From Pseudomonas quercus (GTDB taxonomy: Bacteria > Pseudomonadota > Gammaproteobacteria > Pseudomonadales > Pseudomonadaceae), in NCBI RefSeq assembly GCF_012033695.1, contig NZ_JAAVJI010000002.1, positions 186,001 to 250,000 of the forward strand: a DNA stretch of 64,000 nucleotides. Direction: 5' to 3'. Position numbers and translations under genes: made by a program. The notes under the pieces were generated by a model. That model was given only the letters and a program-made list of their open reading frames with translations. It was not told the DNA's origin and ran no database searches. Positions 27,660 to 36,926 of the stretch are shown here, piece by piece. Position 1 is the stretch's first letter. Each line of letters begins with the position of its first letter.

Positions 27660-30600
27660 ATGAAAAGAATGCTGATAAACGCAACTCAACCCGAAGAGTT
27701 GCGCGTAGCGCTGGTAGATGGCCAGCGCCTCTACGACCTGGATATCGAATCCGGTGCGCGTGAGCAGAAAAAAGCCAACATCTACAAAGGCCGCATTACC
27801 CGTATCGAGCCTAGCCTCGAAGCGGCCTTCGTGGACTTCGGCTCCGAGCGCCACGGCTTCCTGCCCCTCAAGGAAATTTCCCGCGAGTACTTCAAGAAGG
27901 CACCTGAAGGCCGTGTAAACATCAAGGAAGTGCTGAGCGAAGGCCAGGAAGTCATTGTCCAGGTCGAGAAGGAAGAGCGCGGCAACAAAGGCGCCGCCCT
28001 CACCACCTTCATCAGCCTGGCCGGCCGCTACCTGGTGCTGATGCCCAACAACCCCCGTGCCGGTGGCATCTCGCGCCGCATCGAAGGTGAAGAACGCAAC
28101 GAACTGCGTGAAGCCCTCAACGGCCTGGTCGCCCCCGCCGACATGGGCCTGATCGTTCGTACTGCCGGCCTTGGCCGCAGCAGCGAAGAAATGCAGTGGG
28201 ACCTGGATTACCTGCTGCAGCTGTGGACCGCCATCAAGGAAGCCTCCCTTGACCGCTCTGCCCCGTTCCTGATCTACCAGGAAAGCAATGTCATCATTCG
28301 CGCCATTCGCGACTACCTTCGCCAGGACATCGGCGAGGTGCTGATCGACAGCGTCGAAGCCCAGGAAGAAGCCCTGACCTTCATCCGCCAGGTGATGCCG
28401 CAGTACGCCAGCAAAATCAAGCTGTACGAAGACAGCGTCCCGCTGTTCAACCGTTTCCAGATCGAAAGCCAGATCGAAACCGCCTTCCAGCGCGTGGTGG
28501 AATTGCCATCGGGCGGCTCCATCGTGATCGACCCTACCGAGGCCTTGGTGTCCATCGACATCAACTCGGCGCGTGCCACCAAAGGCAGCGACATCGAAGA
28601 AACAGCCCTGCAGACCAACCTGGAAGCGGCTGAGGAAATCGCCCGCCAGCTGCGCCTGCGTGACATCGGTGGCCTGATCGTCATCGACTTCATCGACATG
28701 ACACCGGCCAAGAACCAGCGCGCCGTGGAAGAAAAGGTCCGCGAAAGCCTGGAAGCCGACCGTGCTCGTGTACAGGTGGGCCGCATCTCCCGCTTCGGCC
28801 TGCTGGAAATGTCTCGCCAGCGCTTGCGCCCGTCCTTGGGCGAAAGCAGCGGTATCGTATGCCCACGCTGCAGCGGCACCGGCATTATCCGGGACGTGGA
28901 ATCGCTCTCGCTGGCCATTCTGCGCCTGATCGAGGAAGAAGCCCTCAAAGACCGTACCGCCGAGGTACGCGCACAGGTGCCTATCCCGGTTGCAGCCTTC
29001 CTGCTGAACGAAAAACGCAATTCGATCACCAAGATCGAGCTGCGCACCCGTGCCCGTATCATCATCCTGCCGAACGATCACCTGGAAACGCCGCACTTTG
29101 AAGTGCAACGCCTGCGTGACGACAACCCGGAAGTGCTGAACACGCAGTCAAGCTACGAAATCGCTGCCGCTGAAACCGAGGAAGTGCAGCCCGTTGCTGC
29201 GACCCGCACCTTGGTTCGCCAGGAAGCGGCCGTCAAAACCGCACCCGTGCGTGCCAATGCGCCCATGCCTGCTAGCGAAGAGCCGGCCACCGCACCGGCC
29301 GCTGCAGCACCGGTGGCTACGCCGTCGGTTGGCGAGCCTAGCCTGTTCAAAGGCCTGGTGAAATCGTTGGTCAGCCTGTTCGCAGGTAAGGAAACCCCAG
29401 CTGCGCCGGTCGCCACCACAGCTGCCGCCCCCGCTGCAGCCAAGCCGGCCACCGATCGCACGTCACGTAATGACGAGCGTCGCAACGGCCGCCAGCAGAG
29501 CCGCAACCGTAACGGCCGGCGTGACGAAGAACGCAAGCCGCGTGAAGAGCGCAGCAGCCGCGAAGAGCGGGCACCGCGTGAAGAGCGCGCCCCTCGTGAA
29601 ACACGCGAAGAGACCGCAGCACCCCGTGAAGAACGCGCGCCGCGTTCAACCCGCGAAGCTCGCGCCCCACGCGAAGACCGCCGTTCGCGCGAAGACCGCC
29701 CAGTGCGCGAACTGCGTGAACCCCTGGACGCCCCGGCTCAATCCCAGGCACAGCCCGCGGCTCGCGAGGAGCGCCCTGCACGCGAAGAACGTGCCGAGCG
29801 TGCACCCCGTGAAGAACGCGTAACGCGTGAGGAACGCGCACCTCGTGAAGAACGTACGCCCCGCGAGGAGCGTGCGCCACGCGAAGAGCGCCAGCTGCGC
29901 CCGCCGGTCGAGGAACCTGCCACCTCCGCTGTTACTGCAGCTGAAGACGCTGTGTTGAACGATGAGTCGCAGGATGACAGCCAGGACGGTAACGATAACG
30001 ACCGCCCACGCCGTCGCTCTCGCGGCCAGCGCCGTCGCAGCAACCGTCGTGAGCGCCAGCGTGATGCCAATGGCAACCTGATTGGCGGCGAAAGCGAAGA
30101 CGATCAGGCACCAGGTGAAGGCGAAGCAGTTGAAGGCGCACAGGTGATTGCTGCCGCTGCGGCAGTGGCTACTGACACGGCCATCACCCCGGCTGCCGAA
30201 GCTCAGGCCCATCAGCAGGCCGAAGCCGCCACTGCCAGTGTGCAGTCGGCTGAGGCTACCACTGCACCTGAGATCGTCACCACACCCAATGAACAGGCGC
30301 CTTCCATTGTGCCTGAGCCTTTGGAGCGCTTGACCAAAGCGTTGGGCGCCGATACGTCGGGCGTCGATACGACGGCTGTCGAAGCCCCTGTGGTCGAATC
30401 ACCTGTGGCCGAAGTCGTGCCAGAGCCGTTGCCTGAGGTCGCTGTAGCGCCCGTTGTGGAACAACCTGTACAGCACGTGGAGGTGCCAGCAGCGACCGAA
30501 GCCGCTGAACAGCCTACCGCTCCAGTGGTTGAGCAGCCTACGCGTGTGGCGCTCTCCCAGGCGCCTGTTGAGGCTGAAGCACCCGTGGCAACACTTGCGG

Positions 30601-31100
30601 CTGCCGTGGAAGCTCCAGCGGCTGACGCACCCATTGCAGAGGCACCCGCTGCCCAGGATCCGGCCCCTGCACCTGTTGTTTCGGCCAATGGCCGTGCGCC
30701 CAATGACCCTCGTGAAGTACGCCGCCGCAAGCGTGAAGCCGAACTTGCTGCTGCCGCTGCCCGCGAGGCCGAAGACGCTGCCCGCCTGACCAACGCCAAT
30801 GCGCTTGCACAGGTTCAGGCACCGGTTGAAGTGGACGTACCGGCACCGGTAGTCGTTGAACCCGCAGCGCCTCAGGCGTCAGCTGAGTCGGCCCCTGCTC
30901 CTGTAGTGGAAGCAGACCCGGTTGCGCAGCTGGTCGCCGAACAGGCCACCGACGACGCCCTGCCGCAGGCTCACATCCCTGCCACGGAGGCGCCAAGCCA
31001 GGCGCCTGCTTTTGACGAGCCTCGCCAGGGTGCGGAAGAAAGCGCTGCACAGGTGAACGACACCGAGAAGCACAACAAGGAACCCAAGCCTCAGGCCTGA
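27660..31100 (+). CDS. rne: Ribonuclease E
   Basis: Essential endoribonuclease that starts mRNA decay and matures rRNA and tRNA; scaffold of the degradosome on the inner membrane. It has 1,146 residues from '[10 protein letters not shown]', the conserved start. The S1 domain (about 35-120), catalytic Asp near 300 ('[12 protein letters not shown]') and near 343, and the Zn-link 'CPRCSGTG' (C401, C404) are all present. The C-terminal half is disordered: an Arg/Glu block of repeated 'REERAPRE' units (about 620-750) that should bind RNA, then a long Ala/Val/Pro/Glu-rich tail. The start has no strong ribosome site, and the leader is very long. Confidence 0.97.
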   Translation: MKRMLINATQPEELRVALVDGQRLYDLDIESGAREQKKANIYKGRITRIEPSLEAAFVDFGSERHGFLPLKEISREYFKKAPEGRVNIKEVLSEGQEVIVQVEKEERGNKGAALTTFISLAGRYLVLMPNNPRAGGISRRIEGEERNELREALNGLVAPADMGLIVRTAGLGRSSEEMQWDLDYLLQLWTAIKEASLDRSAPFLIYQESNVIIRAIRDYLRQDIGEVLIDSVEAQEEALTFIRQVMPQYASKIKLYEDSVPLFNRFQIESQIETAFQRVVELPSGGSIVIDPTEALVSIDINSARATKGSDIEETALQTNLEAAEEIARQLRLRDIGGLIVIDFIDMTPAKNQRAVEEKVRESLEADRARVQVGRISRFGLLEMSRQRLRPSLGESSGIVCPRCSGTGIIRDVESLSLAILRLIEEEALKDRTAEVRAQVPIPVAAFLLNEKRNSITKIELRTRARIIILPNDHLETPHFEVQRLRDDNPEVLNTQSSYEIAAAETEEVQPVAATRTLVRQEAAVKTAPVRANAPMPASEEPATAPAAAAPVATPSVGEPSLFKGLVKSLVSLFAGKETPAAPVATTAAAPAAAKPATDRTSRNDERRNGRQQSRNRNGRRDEERKPREERSSREERAPREERAPRETREETAAPREERAPRSTREARAPREDRRSREDRPVRELREPLDAPAQSQAQPAAREERPAREERAERAPREERVTREERAPREERTPREERAPREERQLRPPVEEPATSAVTAAEDAVLNDESQDDSQDGNDNDRPRRRSRGQRRRSNRRERQRDANGNLIGGESEDDQAPGEGEAVEGAQVIAAAAAVATDTAITPAAEAQAHQQAEAATASVQSAEATTAPEIVTTPNEQAPSIVPEPLERLTKALGADTSGVDTTAVEAPVVESPVAEVVPEPLPEVAVAPVVEQPVQHVEVPAATEAAEQPTAPVVEQPTRVALSQAPVEAEAPVATLAAAVEAPAADAPIAEAPAAQDPAPAPVVSANGRAPNDPREVRRRKREAELAAAAAREAEDAARLTNANALAQVQAPVEVDVPAPVVVEPAAPQASAESAPAPVVEADPVAQLVAEQATDDALPQAHIPATEAPSQAPAFDEPRQGAEESAAQVNDTEKHNKEPKPQA

Positions 31101-31113
31101 GCCCTTGCATAAG

Positions 31114-31152
31114 AAAGCCCCTGTCATCGTACGGTGACAGGGGCTTTTCTTT
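31114..31152. terminator. Intrinsic terminator after rne
   Basis: A 13-bp perfect stem (31114-31126 with 31135-31147, core AGCCCCTGTCA) with an 8-base loop, ending in T-rich sequence on the plus strand and T-rich on the minus strand too. It lies between the convergent rne and mocA-like genes and should stop transcription from both sides. Confidence 0.85.
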
Positions 31153-31186
31153 GGCCGCGAGCCGGGAAACCATGAAGGTCGGGCGC

Positions 31187-31777
31187 TTAAGCAAGGTCCT
31201 TAGGCACGTCTACGTCCCGTACGATGCCGGGGTCATTGACCTCCAGCAGTGTCACCCTCCCCTGTTCAAACAGCCGACGCCCCCCCTGGTCGCCATTGAG
31301 GGCACTCAGTGCCTGGCCGTAAGTTGCGCCAAAACCCACAGGGTGGCCACGCTGCCCCTCGTAAACAGGGAGGCAGATACCTTCAGGGGTCATGCCGGCA
31401 TACACGCTTTGTATCGTATGGGGCCTCACCCAGGGCATGTCGCCAAGGGCTACCAACCAGCCTTGGGCCGTAGGATAGGCGCCGACAGCAGCACTCAGGC
31501 TGTCCCCTATTCCTGATGACGCCACGTCCAACAGATCGAAGCCGTATTGGCTGGCAAGTGCTTTCAGTTCATCACGACGCTCACTGTCACGCCTTACCAC
31601 CAGTACGCCTGTGCCCGACCATCCCGCGAACGCACGCAGTGCATGCTCAAGTACCGGTCGCCGAGCACCGTCCCGTCCAATACAGGGGGCCAGCAGCTTA
31701 TTAGAAGGTATCCCTGCCTGCTCAACAAAGCGTCGCCCGTAACCTGCGGCCAACAGAATTGCACACGTGCGTTTCAT
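31187..31777 (-). CDS. mocA: Molybdenum cofactor nucleotidyltransferase-like protein (MocA/MobA family)
   Basis: 196 residues with the NTP-transferase fold: N-terminal 'ILLAAGYGRRF' and a Lys a few residues on ('SNKLLAP'), 'WLVALGDMPWVRPHTI' with the metal-binding Asp, and 'GHPVGFGATYGQAL'. MocA adds CMP to the molybdopterin dithiolene for xanthine-dehydrogenase-type enzymes; MobA adds GMP. The tight pairing (4-bp overlap) with an XdhC-type gene favours MocA. The symbol rests on this context, not on a specific residue. Confidence 0.82.
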   Translation of the reverse strand: MKRTCAILLAAGYGRRFVEQAGIPSNKLLAPCIGRDGARRPVLEHALRAFAGWSGTGVLVVRRDSERRDELKALASQYGFDLLDVASSGIGDSLSAAVGAYPTAQGWLVALGDMPWVRPHTIQSVYAGMTPEGICLPVYEGQRGHPVGFGATYGQALSALNGDQGGRRLFEQGRVTLLEVNDPGIVRDVDVPKDLA

Positions 31778-32724
31778 GTGGCCTGGTTCTTGAGGGCAAC
31801 CACCTGTGCCATGAGTGACAAGGCAATTTCGGCGGGGGTATGGCTACCAATGGGCAGCCCGATAGGCCCATGCAAGCGGGCCAGTGCAGCCTCGCTCACG
31901 CCCAAGGTAGCCAAGTTGCGTTTGCGCTTCTCGCTGTTCACTCTGGAGCCTAAAGCGCCGACGTAGAAAGCTTGTGAGTCCAGCGCGGTCAATAGCGCCA
32001 TGTCATCCAGCCGAGGGTCATGGGTCAGGGCCACGATGGCGGTGCGCGGGTCTGGCTCAATGGCCAGGACTGCGTCATCTGGCATGCCAGGCACGAAGCG
32101 GCCCTGCCCGGCTTCCCAACCCTGATTGAATTCGCTGCGCGGATCGCACACCAGCACGTCAAAGTCGAGCAGCCGCGCAATGTCGGCTACGCATCGCGAA
32201 AGCTGGCCCGCACCGATCAGCAACAGCCGCCAGCGGGGACCGTAAAGCGTACGCAGGCAATGGCCATCGAAACTGTGTGCGTCATCGCGGCTCGCTGCCG
32301 ACAGGCGTATGGCGCCGGTATGAAGGTCCAGCTCCCGGAGCACCAACTCATGGTCATTGCAGCGCGCCAGGAGCTCGTCAATCCAACCGGCATCGTTGAG
32401 CCATTCTTCGGTCAGGCGCAAGGTTCCCCCGCACGGCAACCCGAAGCGAGCGGCTTCCTCGACGGTGAGCCCGTAGGTTACCAATTGAACCTGGTTGCCG
32501 TTTCGCTGCAAGCGACCGTCATGGAGGCGGGCAATCAGGTCATCCTCGATACACCCCCCTGAAACGGAACCGCTCACCACACCGTCATCACGCAGGGCGA
32601 GCATGGCACCAGGAGGCCGAGGTGCACTGCCCCAGGTCTGTACAACGGTGTACAGCACCACGGTGCGCCCTTCGGCGAGCCAGTCTTTGATATCGTGTAA
32701 CACGCCAAGGTCGACGCTGTTCAT
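31774..32724 (-). CDS. XdhC-family molybdoenzyme maturation protein
   Basis: 316 residues from the ATG at 32724 (an upstream frame lacks a ribosome site). The N-terminal XdhC/CoxI domain has 'VQTWGSAPRPPGAMLALRDDG', 'GSVSGGCIEDDL' and 'GLPCGGTLRL' with conserved Cys. The C-terminal part is a Rossmann domain ('LLLIGAGQLSRCVADIA') with 'ALTHDPRLDDMALLTAL' and 'YVGALGSR'. XdhC proteins bind and sulfurate the cofactor and hand it to the apo-enzyme. Its end overlaps the mocA-like start by 4 bp. The target molybdoenzyme is not in the window. Confidence 0.9.
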   Translation of the reverse strand: MNSVDLGVLHDIKDWLAEGRTVVLYTVVQTWGSAPRPPGAMLALRDDGVVSGSVSGGCIEDDLIARLHDGRLQRNGNQVQLVTYGLTVEEAARFGLPCGGTLRLTEEWLNDAGWIDELLARCNDHELVLRELDLHTGAIRLSAASRDDAHSFDGHCLRTLYGPRWRLLLIGAGQLSRCVADIARLLDFDVLVCDPRSEFNQGWEAGQGRFVPGMPDDAVLAIEPDPRTAIVALTHDPRLDDMALLTALDSQAFYVGALGSRVNSEKRKRNLATLGVSEAALARLHGPIGLPIGSHTPAEIALSLMAQVVALKNQAT

Positions 32725-32787
32725 TCCTGCCTCTTCTGCTGATGGCGGCTGAGCCACCAGCATCGGACGGCAATGGGGCGGTGGGGT

Positions 32788-33816
32788 TCAGCCTGCTGGT
32801 AGCACATTGGGCTCCATTTCCAGCGTAACGCCAAAACGCGCCTGAATACTGGCCTGAATGTCACGGGCCAACGCCAGCAACTCGGGGCCTGTGGCCGAGC
32901 CATGGTTGACCAGCACCAGGGCCTGATCCTTGTGCACACCCGCATCGCCGCGGCGGTAGCCCTTCCAGCCAGCCTGCTCGATCAACCAGCCTGCCGCCAG
33001 CTTGGCCTGATGGTCGCCTTGGGCATAAGCCACCAGGCCGGGCCATTGCGCCCCAAGGGCGGCGGCCTGCGCCTGGGGCACCACCGGGTTCTTGAAGAAG
33101 CTGCCTGCGTTGCCCAGCACGGCAGGGTCTGGCAGCTTTTCCCGGCGAATTTCACAAATGGCATCGCTGACGGCCTGTGGCGTGACCTCGTCAATACCAC
33201 GCGCGGCCAGGCGTTGCCGAACCGGCCCGTACTCCAAGTGCAAAGGCGCCTCACGGCTGAGCTTGAAACGAACGCGCAGGATGATCCAACGGCCGGGCTG
33301 CTGCTTGAACACACTGTCGCGGTAGCCGAAACGGCAGTCTTCCAGTGAGAAGTCGGACAGTGTATTCGTATGGCGATCCAAGGCCGTAAGGCCCGCAAAC
33401 ACATCCTTTATCTCAACCCCATAAGCCCCTACGTTCTGCATGGGCGCGGCACCTACCGTTCCTGGTATGAGGCTGAGGTTCTCAAGGCCTGCCAGGCCGT
33501 GTTCGAGTGTGAAACATACAAAGGGGTGCCAGGGCTCGCCGGCCTCTGCCTCCACCAGCACATGGGGGGTGCCAGCCTGCACGATGCGCTGCCCACGGCT
33601 GGCCATGCGAATCACCAAGCCCGGTACATCGCTGAGCAGCAACAAGTTGCTGCCTCCGCCCAGGATATGCACGGGCAGGGACCGGGCCTTGGCGTACTCC
33701 AGCGCAGCGACCAATGAAGCATCGTCGGTAACGTCGACAAAATAGGCCGCCTTGGCTTCAACCCCAAAGGTGTTGTAAGGCTTAAGGGAGACGGCCTGGC
33801 GAATCGACAGGGTCAT
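32788..33816 (-). CDS. murB: UDP-N-acetylenolpyruvoylglucosamine reductase
   Basis: FAD/NADPH enzyme that completes UDP-MurNAc for peptidoglycan. It has 342 residues. The type I MurB features are visible: '[15 protein letters not shown]' at the N-terminus, 'LHILGGGSN'-like FAD segment '[13 protein letters not shown]', 'NVGAYGVEI', 'RDSVFKQ', and the C-terminal catalytic region '[13 protein letters not shown]'. It overlaps the kdsB stop by 4 bp, so coupling is likely. Confidence 0.96.
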   Translation of the reverse strand: MTLSIRQAVSLKPYNTFGVEAKAAYFVDVTDDASLVAALEYAKARSLPVHILGGGSNLLLLSDVPGLVIRMASRGQRIVQAGTPHVLVEAEAGEPWHPFVCFTLEHGLAGLENLSLIPGTVGAAPMQNVGAYGVEIKDVFAGLTALDRHTNTLSDFSLEDCRFGYRDSVFKQQPGRWIILRVRFKLSREAPLHLEYGPVRQRLAARGIDEVTPQAVSDAICEIRREKLPDPAVLGNAGSFFKNPVVPQAQAAALGAQWPGLVAYAQGDHQAKLAAGWLIEQAGWKGYRRGDAGVHKDQALVLVNHGSATGPELLALARDIQASIQARFGVTLEMEPNVLPAG

Positions 33817-34580
33817 CCGGCCTCCAGCAGGCGCCGGACACGCTCCAGGTCTTCGGGCGTATCAACACCCGGCGGCGGCGCAACCTGTGCATCGGCCACG
33901 TGGATGCGCACACCGTGCCATAGCGCTCGGAGTTGCTCCAGGGATTCGGTTTTTTCTAGCCAGCAGGGGCCCCAGCGAACGAAATCCTGTAGAAAGCCGG
34001 CGCGGTAGGCGTAGATGCCGATGTGACGACGATAGGGGACGCCTTCGGGCAACTCGGTAGGCCGCTGGGCCAAGGCATCACGAGCCCATGGCAACGGTGC
34101 GCGGCTGAACGTAAGCGCCAGGCCGTTCACGTCGGTGACCACCTTGACCACATTCGGATTGAATAACTGGTGCGCATCCAGCAACGGCTCACTGAGCGTC
34201 GCCATGCCTGCTTCGGCACTGGCCGCCAGGTTCGCAGCCACCTGGTCGATCACCACAGGCGGGATCAGTGGCTCGTCACCCTGTACGTTCACGACAATGG
34301 CATCGCTGCCAAGGCCCAATGCAGCAGTCACTTCCGCAAGCCTGTCAGTGCCAGACTCATGGTCATCCCGCGTCATGACAACCTCGGCCCCGAAACCTTG
34401 GCACGCCGCCTGGATGCGCGGGTCATCGGTGGCCACGACCACACGGGTGGCGCCGCTGAGCCTGGCCTGCTCCCACACACGCTGGATCATGGGCTTGCCC
34501 GCGAGGTCCTGCAGCGGCTTGCCAGGAAAACGCGTGGAGGCATAGCGTGCGGGGATCACCACCGTAAAGGGTACGGTCAT
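33813..34580 (-). CDS. kdsB: CMP-KDO synthetase
   Basis: Activates 3-deoxy-manno-octulosonate as CMP-KDO for lipopolysaccharide inner core. It has 255 residues. '[17 protein letters not shown]' is the nucleotide-binding start, with '[10 protein letters not shown]', '[12 protein letters not shown]' and '[13 protein letters not shown]'. The metal-binding Asp and the two Arg of the CTP site are present. It overlaps the trm112-like gene upstream by 4 bp and murB downstream by 4 bp. Confidence 0.97.
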   Translation of the reverse strand: MTVPFTVVIPARYASTRFPGKPLQDLAGKPMIQRVWEQARLSGATRVVVATDDPRIQAACQGFGAEVVMTRDDHESGTDRLAEVTAALGLGSDAIVVNVQGDEPLIPPVVIDQVAANLAASAEAGMATLSEPLLDAHQLFNPNVVKVVTDVNGLALTFSRAPLPWARDALAQRPTELPEGVPYRRHIGIYAYRAGFLQDFVRWGPCWLEKTESLEQLRALWHGVRIHVADAQVAPPPGVDTPEDLERVRRLLEAG

Positions 34581-34762
34581 TTCTCCAGGCGCTCGTCGTC
34601 GGTCAGGGTACGGGCTTCCGTTTCCAGCATCACCGGAATGCCGTCGCGAATCGGATAGGCCACCCCAGCCCCTTTACTGATCAGCTCCGTTTTGTCTTCG
34701 CTGAGCTTGAGCGGGCCCTTGCAAAGGGGGCAGGCGAGGATATCGAGCAGTTTGGTGTCCAT
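34577..34762 (-). CDS. Trm112-family zinc-finger protein (YcaR)
   Basis: 61 residues: '[17 protein letters not shown]', then '[19 protein letters not shown]'. This is the Trm112/YcaR pattern, with one CxxC pair and hydrophobic core. Trm112-like proteins activate methyltransferases, but in gamma-proteobacteria the gene lies between lpxK and kdsB and is probably linked to lipid A or KDO metabolism. A second CxxC is absent, as usual for bacterial members. Confidence 0.92.
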   Translation of the reverse strand: MDTKLLDILACPLCKGPLKLSEDKTELISKGAGVAYPIRDGIPVMLETEARTLTDDERLEK

Positions 34763-34790
34763 AAGGTCCTTGCATCAGGTAGGGGCGTTG

Positions 34791-35798
34791 TCAGGCAGTT
34801 GCGCTGCCGATCAGGTGCGCCAGGCGGGCATCGAACCAGGCCACGAACGCCGGTGAGGGGCGTGCATCGACTGCCAGGTACCACCAGTTGGCGTGGGCAA
34901 AGCCCTGGCACTTGACCGCGTCTTTCTCGGTCATGAGCACAGGCAGTGGTGGCTCGAAAGCCAGTTGTGCAGCGCTATAGGTGGCGTGGTCGGCAAATGC
35001 ATGCTCGATTGGGCGCCAGTCTAACCCTTCGAGGGTCGAGAAGAAACGCTGCGGGTTACCGATGCCTGCGACGGCATGCATCGCCTGGCCGGAAGGGAAA
35101 TGATCCAGCTCCACGCGCTCCCCGGAGGCTACGTTTACCAGTGCCACAGGCTGCAATAGCATGCCGTAGCCCAACGCATTGTCAGTTGGCTGGCCATTGC
35201 ACAGTACTGCATCGACGTCGTTCAAGCGTTCAGGTGGTTCACGCAGCGGGCCGGCCGGCAGGCAGCGACGGTTGCCCAGCCCACGCGCAGCATCAACCAG
35301 CACCAACTCCAGGTCGCGGGCGAGGCGGTAGTGCTGCAGGCCGTCATCGCACAGAATCAGGTCCAAGGCATGCTCGGCCAGCAGTGCACGCGCGGCCTGG
35401 GGCCGGTCGGGGTCGATGCACAACGGTACGCCGCTACGCTGAACGATCAGCAAGGGTTCATCGCCTGCCACAGCAGCCGTATCCCCTGCCGTTACCTGCC
35501 AGGGGAAACGAGGCGGCGTGGCGCCATAGCCGCGGCTGATCACGCCTACCTTCAGGCCAGCCTGCCGGCAGTGCTCGATCAACCAGAGGATCATGGGGGT
35601 TTTGCCCGTTCCGCCGACGGTGATATTACCCACGACCACCACAGGCACCGATGCCCTCCACCCGGGGCGGCTACCGTCGATGAAGGCTTGCCGGCGGCGG
35701 CCTGCCACGCGCCGGTAAAGGCACTCAAGTGGCCTAAGCAATGCCAAGGCCGGATGGCCCTTGTACCACGCGGCAAGCAAACGGTCCGAAAGCGCCAT
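34791..35798 (-). CDS. lpxK: Tetraacyldisaccharide 4'-kinase
   Basis: Inner-membrane-associated kinase that phosphorylates the lipid A disaccharide at 4'. It has 335 residues. The P-loop is in '[19 protein letters not shown]' (about residues 55-73). Other family blocks are '[11 protein letters not shown]', '[20 protein letters not shown]', and the C-terminal '[10 protein letters not shown]'. Its start overlaps the exbD stop by one base, so it is in the same transcript as exbB-exbD. Confidence 0.97.
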   Translation of the reverse strand: MALSDRLLAAWYKGHPALALLRPLECLYRRVAGRRRQAFIDGSRPGWRASVPVVVVGNITVGGTGKTPMILWLIEHCRQAGLKVGVISRGYGATPPRFPWQVTAGDTAAVAGDEPLLIVQRSGVPLCIDPDRPQAARALLAEHALDLILCDDGLQHYRLARDLELVLVDAARGLGNRRCLPAGPLREPPERLNDVDAVLCNGQPTDNALGYGMLLQPVALVNVASGERVELDHFPSGQAMHAVAGIGNPQRFFSTLEGLDWRPIEHAFADHATYSAAQLAFEPPLPVLMTEKDAVKCQGFAHANWWYLAVDARPSPAFVAWFDARLAHLIGSATA

Positions 35799-36229
35799 CA
35801 GCGGTTTGCCTGTGCCTCGACCGTGGTCATGCTCAACCGGCTGAAGCCCAGCTTCCCAGCGGCGTCCATGGCCGTGATAACCGCCTGGTGAGGGGTTTTG
35901 CCATCGGCGCTGATGGACAGCGGCAGCGTGTTGTCCCCACCCGATTCAGCCCGTAGCGCCGTCAGCAGCGTATCCAGGTCGCTTTTAGGTAGCACATGCT
36001 GGTTTATGGCGTAGTTGCCGTCCGCGCTGATGGCGATGTCCAGGCGCTTGGGCGGGTTCTGCTCAGGGGCGCCATTCACGGCTTGGGGCAGCTCTACCTG
36101 AAGGCCGGTTTCGCGTTTGAATGTGGTCGTGACGACGAAAAACAGCAGGAGGATGAACACCACATCGATCAGCGAGGTGAGGTTGATCTCGATGTCTTCG
36201 CGACGCCGACGAGTACGGCGAAATTTCAC
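35798..36229 (-). CDS. exbD: ExbD/TolR-family biopolymer transport protein
   Basis: 143 residues. A short basic N-terminus precedes one membrane segment with the functional Asp, '[19 protein letters not shown]'. A periplasmic domain follows, ending '[18 protein letters not shown]'. ExbD forms with ExbB the proton-driven motor that energises TonB or a TonB-like partner. No tonB gene is nearby; in Pseudomonas this second exbBD pair is traditionally found before lpxK. Overlaps exbB by 4 bp. Confidence 0.93.
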   Translation of the reverse strand: MKFRRTRRRREDIEINLTSLIDVVFILLLFFVVTTTFKRETGLQVELPQAVNGAPEQNPPKRLDIAISADGNYAINQHVLPKSDLDTLLTALRAESGGDNTLPLSISADGKTPHQAVITAMDAAGKLGFSRLSMTTVEAQANR

Positions 36230-36861
36230 GCTTTGCCTCCATCCAGGTCGATATCGCGGTCGCCATGGAGCACTTCCACCAGTTTGATAGCGTCCTGCTC
36301 CATGCGTACAACCAGTTCATCGATGCGCCGCTGCAGCAGCCGGTGGAAGAATACTGCAGGAATGGCAACGATCAGGCCTGAAGCGGTCGTGATCAACGCT
36401 TTGGAGATACCCCCGGCCAAGACCGTGGCATTGGTGGTGTTGCCGCTGGCATTGAAGGCGCTGAAAATATCGATCATGCCCAGTACGGTACCCAGCAGGC
36501 CCAATAGCGGCGCCATGGCCGCAATGGTGCCTAGCGCGCCCACATAGCGCTCCAGTTCATGGATGACACTGCTGGCGGCTTCTTCGATGCACTCCTTCAT
36601 GATGTCGCGGCCATGACGGGAATTCGCAAGGCCTGCAGCAAGAATTTCGCCCAAAGGGGAATGGGCTCGCAGCTCCTTGAGCTTTTCGTTGTTGAGTTGC
36701 TTCTCCTTCATCCACGTCCATACCTGAGCGATCAGGTTAGGTGGCGCAACCCGGCTTGTACGCAGGGTCCACAAGCGCTCGGCAACAATCGCCAGCGCAG
36801 CGACGGAACTCAAAATGATCGGCAGCATCATCCAGCCACCGGCTTTGACCAATTCCCACAC
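36226..36861 (-). CDS. exbB: ExbB/TolQ/MotA-family proton channel protein
   Basis: 211 residues if started at the GTG 36861, which has GAGAGGG upstream; the frame upstream of it is part of comEC's 3' end in another phase and has no conserved look. Three membrane segments: 'MMLPIILSSVAALAIVAERL', 'LGTIAAMAPLLGLLGTVLGMI', and 'LITTASGLIVAIPAVFFHRL'. The 'GLLGTVLGMIDIF' block is the family signature. It is the first gene of the exbB-exbD-lpxK-trm112-kdsB-murB operon. Confidence 0.93.
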   Translation of the reverse strand: MWELVKAGGWMMLPIILSSVAALAIVAERLWTLRTSRVAPPNLIAQVWTWMKEKQLNNEKLKELRAHSPLGEILAAGLANSRHGRDIMKECIEEAASSVIHELERYVGALGTIAAMAPLLGLLGTVLGMIDIFSAFNASGNTTNATVLAGGISKALITTASGLIVAIPAVFFHRLLQRRIDELVVRMEQDAIKLVEVLHGDRDIDLDGGKA

Positions 36862-36926
36862 AGTACCGTCCCTCTCAAGCAAATTTCGCCACTCTATCAC
36901 AACCGCTTGCCAGACCAGACCTGCCG

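Noticed and set aside
27294-29108. A 604-codon minus-strand open frame opposite the 5' half of rne.
   Set aside because: It is antisense to the conserved RNase E core, with a composition (Phe, Gln, His rich) typical of the reverse of high-GC coding DNA. No start signals or recognisable domain.
29470-29880. Arg-rich repeats in rne, examined as a separate protein on the other strand.
   Set aside because: The repeats are in frame in rne, and the opposite-strand frame has no start signal.
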